Made by a program: the position numbers and the translations under genes
The notes under the pieces: model-generated
Seen by the model: only the letters and a program-made list of their open reading frames with translations
Database searches by the model: none
What the model was told of the DNA's origin: nothing
NCBI GenBank assembly: GCA_009801015.1
Contig: VHZZ01000312.1
Coordinates: 33,952 to 58,357, forward strand
From: Silene noctiflora
Lineage: Eukaryota > Streptophyta > Magnoliopsida > Caryophyllales > Caryophyllaceae
Direction: 5' to 3'
DNA: 24,406 bases
Shown: positions 21,840 through 24,406 of the stretch, piece after piece
How the letters are laid out: each line of letters starts with the position of its first letter
Position numbering within the stretch: position 1 is the first letter of the stretch

Positions 21840-23420
21840 TAAATAAAACAATCAGAGTACACGGAAAAGAACACAGGATACCTAGCTCGTAGCAAGGCTA
21901 ACGGACCCATGTGGATAAAGTACAAAGAAGTTGCTAATTTCTCTAAACGAGTGTCGCATACTGATTGGTACTGGCAAAGTATTTGCCAGAACAGAATATA
22001 GTTTTCTAGATGGGATACGGAACAAAGCAGACATGAACCCATTTGACTCAGCCTGTCGCATAGCTTGAAGAAGAGTTCAAACAGACGCCTCAAAGGTGTT
22101 GTGAGCACGCACCAGATACCGAGTTGTCGTACCTGAAACAGATTCTGAGAAAAAACAGTTATAGCCATTCGAAATGGATTTAGTAACAGAAATATAGAAA
22201 TGGATTGAAGCAAAAGCAGGTGAAGATGGATGNGTAGACGAAATGGAGTCCGACAAAATCTTGGACGCATGATGTGAAGAGAATCGGAGAGTGGGAAGTT
22301 TTTGATGGGAAACAACAAGATCACGAATAGTTTGGACGACACGAGATGGATCAGCTGGACTATTGTGAAAAATGACTGAGTTTCGGACATTCCAAATAGC
22401 TTGGAAGACACAGCAGAAGTAAAGTAATTGGTAGTCAGTTGCAGACGTGCAATGGTAGATGTAAAGGAACAAATCAGCAATCCAAGTAACGAAGTTGGTA
22501 GATGGGTTCGCCATAGNGTTGATTCCTAGGGCAGATGCTTGCCAAATATGTTGTGTGAAAGGGCAAGAGCGGAANAGATGNTCTNTAGTTTCAACATCGG
22601 ACGAACACAAAGGGCAGAGAGGATCAAGCAGTACACCTTTGGAAACCAGGTTAGCTGAAGTAGGCAAAACATTATGCACTAGACGCCAAAGTAAAAGGGG
22701 GAACTTGATTGAGACGCGCATCTTCCAAGCAATTTTCCAAGGGAAAGTATCTGCAAAACGAGAAATAAGGTTAGCAAAAGAGCTAGTCTAGAGGAAGAGA
22801 TAACCTAACTTAACGTTGTAACGTCCGTCCTCTGTAAATTTCCAGTAAAGATAGCCACCAATGTCCGGCGAAGGAGGCTCCATATCAACAATTTTTTTAG
22901 CAGTATTAGAACTAAATATAACGAAAAATGGTAGCAGGGTTCCAGTCCCGAAAGACAGAAGCATATCAGCTAAAGAGGGATTATCAGAACGCAAAGCAAG
23001 GGAAACATACGGTTGTTCCCCATTAATCCAGCGATCAGAGAAGATGTCCACAAAATTACCACGACCCAATTTCCAACATAAGCCAGATGAAGAAGCATTA
23101 ACCGCATGACATACGTTGGTCCACGAGAAAGACGGTTGCGACACCTTGGTTTGGGACCAGGAATAGAGAAATCATTTATGTATTTGGGTACTAAATATTT
23201 TGCAAGAAGGTCAGACGGGTTAGAATGAAGTCGCCAGAAGGTTTTGAGTAAAGAGGCTTGGCATAAGAGATGAGTATTTTTAATGCCAAGTCCACCAAGT
23301 TGTCTGGGTGCATGGAGAGTTTCTCTTGACGTCCAGTGAATCGTGATTTGATGCTTTTAAGAATAGAATTGGGTGCGTACTTATGCAAAAACGCAATGCT
23401 GAAAGCTTATTACTGTTTTA
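21840..23420 (-). pseudogene. LINE ORF2 3' part, frameshifted relic
   Basis: Read on minus from 23420 down, it shows in order: a WTSRETLHAPRQLGGLGIKN block (family W--L--PK--GGLGI-N) at the end of the reverse-transcriptase region; GLCWKLGRGNFVDIFSDRWI, then YWKFTEDGRYNVKLGY (23144-22788); a zf-RVT region with LLWRLVHNVLPTSANL and CPLCSSDVET (22721-22580); and a decayed RNase H-like tail with similarity split over two frames (about 22100-21890). This is the C-terminal layout of plant L1-type LINEs. Several frameshifts make it non-functional. Four ambiguous bases lie inside. The 5' part with the catalytic reverse-transcriptase core is absent. Confidence 0.85.
22233..22585. other. four ambiguous bases (N) inside the LINE relic
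   Basis: N at 22233, 22517, 22575, 22581 and 22585 would be five positions if every one is counted; three of them fall within 11 bases at 22575-22585. All are in the zf-RVT part. Ambiguity confined to a repetitive element suggests mixed reads from similar copies or heterozygosity, not random low quality. Confidence 0.85.
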
Positions 23421-23533
23421 TTAAGGTGTGATAATTTATTTTTTTAAACTAACATCGGTAAAACATAAACAATTACAGACTAATAGCATCTTTAGCTCTA
23501 ATGAGTGAGCAACCTTGTTTAAACTACGAGGAA

Positions 23534-23945
23534 CACTACGAGAGAATGATGATTTAACTACTAGTTTAGCAACTGACCAAAACTCAATTGCTAAATATAT
23601 AATTTAGTGACTAATGTTGAGACAAAAAATATATTTAGTCTCTATTTAAGAGACCAAACAAAAATGTTAGCCAATTATGTCTCCATTGTAGAGACTAAAT
23701 AAAGTGGGTAGCGATTTTAATATATAATTTAAGTTTTTAAATACGAAAATGGCCAGTAACTAAGTTCGGAGTTATTATAGAGACAAAACAAAGTGAGTAT
23801 GAAATTTGGTATCTAATTTAAGTTTATAGCTACGGAAATACGTTGGTAGCTAAAGTTATAGAGACAAAATAAAGTGAGTAACAAATTTAGTATCTAATTT
23901 AAGTTTTCAGCTACAGAAATACGTTGGTAGCTAAAGTTAATTTTC
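23534..23945. mobile_element. CACTA-type transposon terminus
   Basis: Starts cactacgagagaa, which differs at two positions from the common plant CACTA terminus cactacaagaaaa. It is followed by gagac/gtctc and ttagc/gctaa words in both orientations (23565-23700), then tandem repeats. This is the subterminal pattern of En/Spm elements. The opposite end (…tagtg) is not in the window, so the element is partial or continues to the right. Confidence 0.55.
23690..23940. repeat. three tandem subterminal repeats of 81-89 bp
   Basis: Copies start with agagac at 23690, 23779 and 23860. Copies 2 and 3 are nearly identical (81 bp: agagacaaaa, aaagtgagta, tctaatttaagtt, gaaatacgttggtagctaaag). Copy 1 is more diverged. 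They lie inside the CACTA-like terminus. Confidence 0.85.
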
Positions 23946-24129
23946 ATTATCATGTATTTTTGATATTTCATATAAAATGTATGCAAATGTGAAATATACT
24001 TCTGAATTGTTATTATGATCTACTTATATTATTATAACTATTAATAAAAACATATATTGTAACTCACATACGTAACAATGACTTTAAGTAGATATTCATT
24101 ACCTAAACAGACAATAATTATCTTATGCT

Positions 24130-24176
24130 TCAATGGTTAGAATGTTAATTATAGAGTTGGAGGTTCGATTTCTCTC
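24130..24176 (+). other. tRNA-like promoter boxes, possible SINE fragment
   Basis: A tggttaga segment (A-box-like) is followed about 30 bases later by ggttcgatttc (10 of 11 with the B-box consensus) and a weak T-stem (gagg/tctc). An acceptor stem is not seen, so this is not a tRNA gene. It could be a tRNA-derived SINE remnant or chance. Confidence 0.25.
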
Positions 24177-24312
24177 AACAAAAAAAATTACCAACCTTTC
24201 TTTAAGAGGTGGTGCATGGATATAGTTGCAAGTTCGTTGAGTGGCGGCCCGTGCGGGGTCCTAGCTAGGGTGTCGTGACATATAGGGCGCACACTTATTA
24301 TGTCCTAACCAA

Positions 24313-24406
24313 TCTACTATATATAAAAGCTAAGTCTTTTAAAGCTTTTTGATTGGTTCTCAAGAAAATACACAAAAAAATATTATGGCCCACATTCTCC
24401 TTAAAA
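24313..24406 (+). mobile_element. probable Helitron 5' end, cut by window edge
   Basis: The sequence tctactatatataaaagc begins after an A and is followed by ttttgattggttctc and ggcccacattctcc, as in many plant Helitron 5' termini (TC start, no inverted repeats, insertion after A). The 3' end (hairpin plus CTRR) lies outside the window, so this is provisional. Confidence 0.45.

Noticed and set aside
22495..22791. Plus-strand open frames opposite the LINE relic (also 22861-23109)
   Set aside because: The minus strand carries clear zf-RVT and LINE motifs; the plus frames are antisense shadows.
23690..23940. Tandem repeats as a CRISPR array
   Set aside because: Units are 81-89 bp without a repeat-spacer pattern, in a plant nuclear context.

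Overview
The window is nuclear DNA from a flowering plant, most likely a eudicot. It carries one complete gene with many introns, and that gene is flanked and invaded by transposable-element debris. The gene, on the minus strand from 20573 to 2779, encodes the plant homologue of CPSF160 (CPSF subunit 1, yeast Cft1/Yhh1), the large scaffold of the complex that recognises the polyadenylation signal in pre-mRNA. Twenty-six coding exons with GT-AG introns join in phase into 4347 nt, that is 1448 residues plus a TGA stop. I recall the Arabidopsis protein as about 1440 residues, and the match is continuous from the first to the last residue. The style of the mobile elements (many Stowaway MITEs with CTCCCTCCGT-like ends) would fit Caryophyllales such as beet, spinach or quinoa, but the species assignment is a guess.

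Layout. Positions 1-2290 are AT-rich intergenic DNA with a foldback MITE-like element (648-835), a perfect palindrome and a 42-T run; no gene is visible. Positions 2290-2778 are the probable 3' UTR of CPSF160. Positions 2779-20573 are the gene. Its 3' two thirds has ordinary introns with a few MITE remnants. Intron 1 (1713 bp) is built largely of MITE ends, two complete Stowaway elements and tandem duplications. Two extra copies of the exon 1/intron 1 boundary, each with its GT donor, lie inside intron 1. A telo-box and a TGGGCT motif lie just upstream of the start codon, as in many housekeeping plant genes.

Positions 20760-24406 are mobile-element territory: a 584-bp non-autonomous element with related terminal inverted repeats and a GC-rich interior (20919-21502), a broken Ty3/gypsy reverse-transcriptase fragment (plus strand), a frameshifted LINE ORF2 3' portion (minus strand, with four ambiguous bases), a CACTA-type terminus with subterminal tandem repeats (from 23534), and a probable Helitron 5' end running off the right edge.

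No CRISPR array, operon or self-contained new molecular system is visible. The most original observation is the duplicated exon-intron boundary in CPSF160 intron 1 and the apparent MITE end that lies against the true 5' splice site.
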